This document shows, in pieces, positions 13,916 to 13,916 of a DNA stretch of 13,916 nucleotides; the stretch's first letter is position 1, and each line of letters opens with the position of its first letter. This DNA comes from IMCC26256 sp037146835. Its GTDB lineage: Bacteria > Actinomycetota > Acidimicrobiia > IMCC26256. A program made the position numbers and the translations under genes. The stretch spans positions 1 through 13,916 of the forward strand of contig JBAWWI010000055.1 in assembly GCA_037146835.1 (NCBI GenBank), written 5' to 3'. The notes beneath the pieces are model-generated. The model was not told where the DNA came from and did not search any database. It saw only the letters and a list, made by a program, of their open reading frames with translations.

Positions 13916-13916
13916 T

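Overview
The window reads as a chromosomal housekeeping segment of a member of the Actinomycetota with moderate GC content. Support for this comes from the order hemW-hrcA-dnaJ-rsmE-phoH-ybeY-corC-era, a BldD-like regulator, TAnnnT-type promoter boxes and frequent GTG/TTG starts. A class such as Acidimicrobiia fits (caa3-type CoxB with a fused cytochrome c, an acyl-CoA dehydrogenase beside lepA), but that placement is inference without a phylogeny.

Layout. Positions 1-58 hold a 12-bp tandem array just behind the stop of coxB (59-1171, minus), which encodes the CuA subunit of a caa3-type terminal oxidase. A 215-bp gap (1172-1386) carries the coxB upstream region, a TTAGGCA dyad and the hairpin behind era. 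From 8876 down to 1387, all on the minus strand, runs a long stress and RNA-metabolism cluster: hrcA and dnaJ (heat-shock repressor and co-chaperone), rsmE (16S rRNA methyltransferase), a BldD-like regulator, phoH, ybeY (rRNA maturation and quality control), a CorC/HlyC-family membrane protein with CBS domains, and era (30S assembly GTPase). Three junctions are tight (hrcA/dnaJ 7 nt, phoH/ybeY ATGA overlap, corC/era TAGTG overlap), which points to co-transcription and translational coupling. A CIRCE-like inverted repeat lies upstream of hrcA, so the heat-shock part is probably autoregulated by HrcA. Further right is hemW (9008-10231, minus), then an isolated plus-strand acyl-CoA dehydrogenase (10280-11470) that converges with lepA (11477-13261, minus). 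Divergent from lepA is rpsT (13451-13726, plus). The right edge holds the C-terminal end of an unidentified minus-strand gene (13835-13915), followed by a degenerate 14-bp tandem array.

No new multi-gene system is visible; almost every gene is a recognisable housekeeping family. The unusual signals are (i) short tandem repeats that sit on or just past stop codons at three gene ends, one of them apparently built from the last codons of coxB; (ii) a BldD-like regulator that keeps most of the c-di-GMP-binding signature and is embedded in the rRNA/stress cluster; (iii) a CIRCE variant with a change in both arms that preserves pairing; and (iv) an acidic, 12-bp-repeat-containing insertion in Era.
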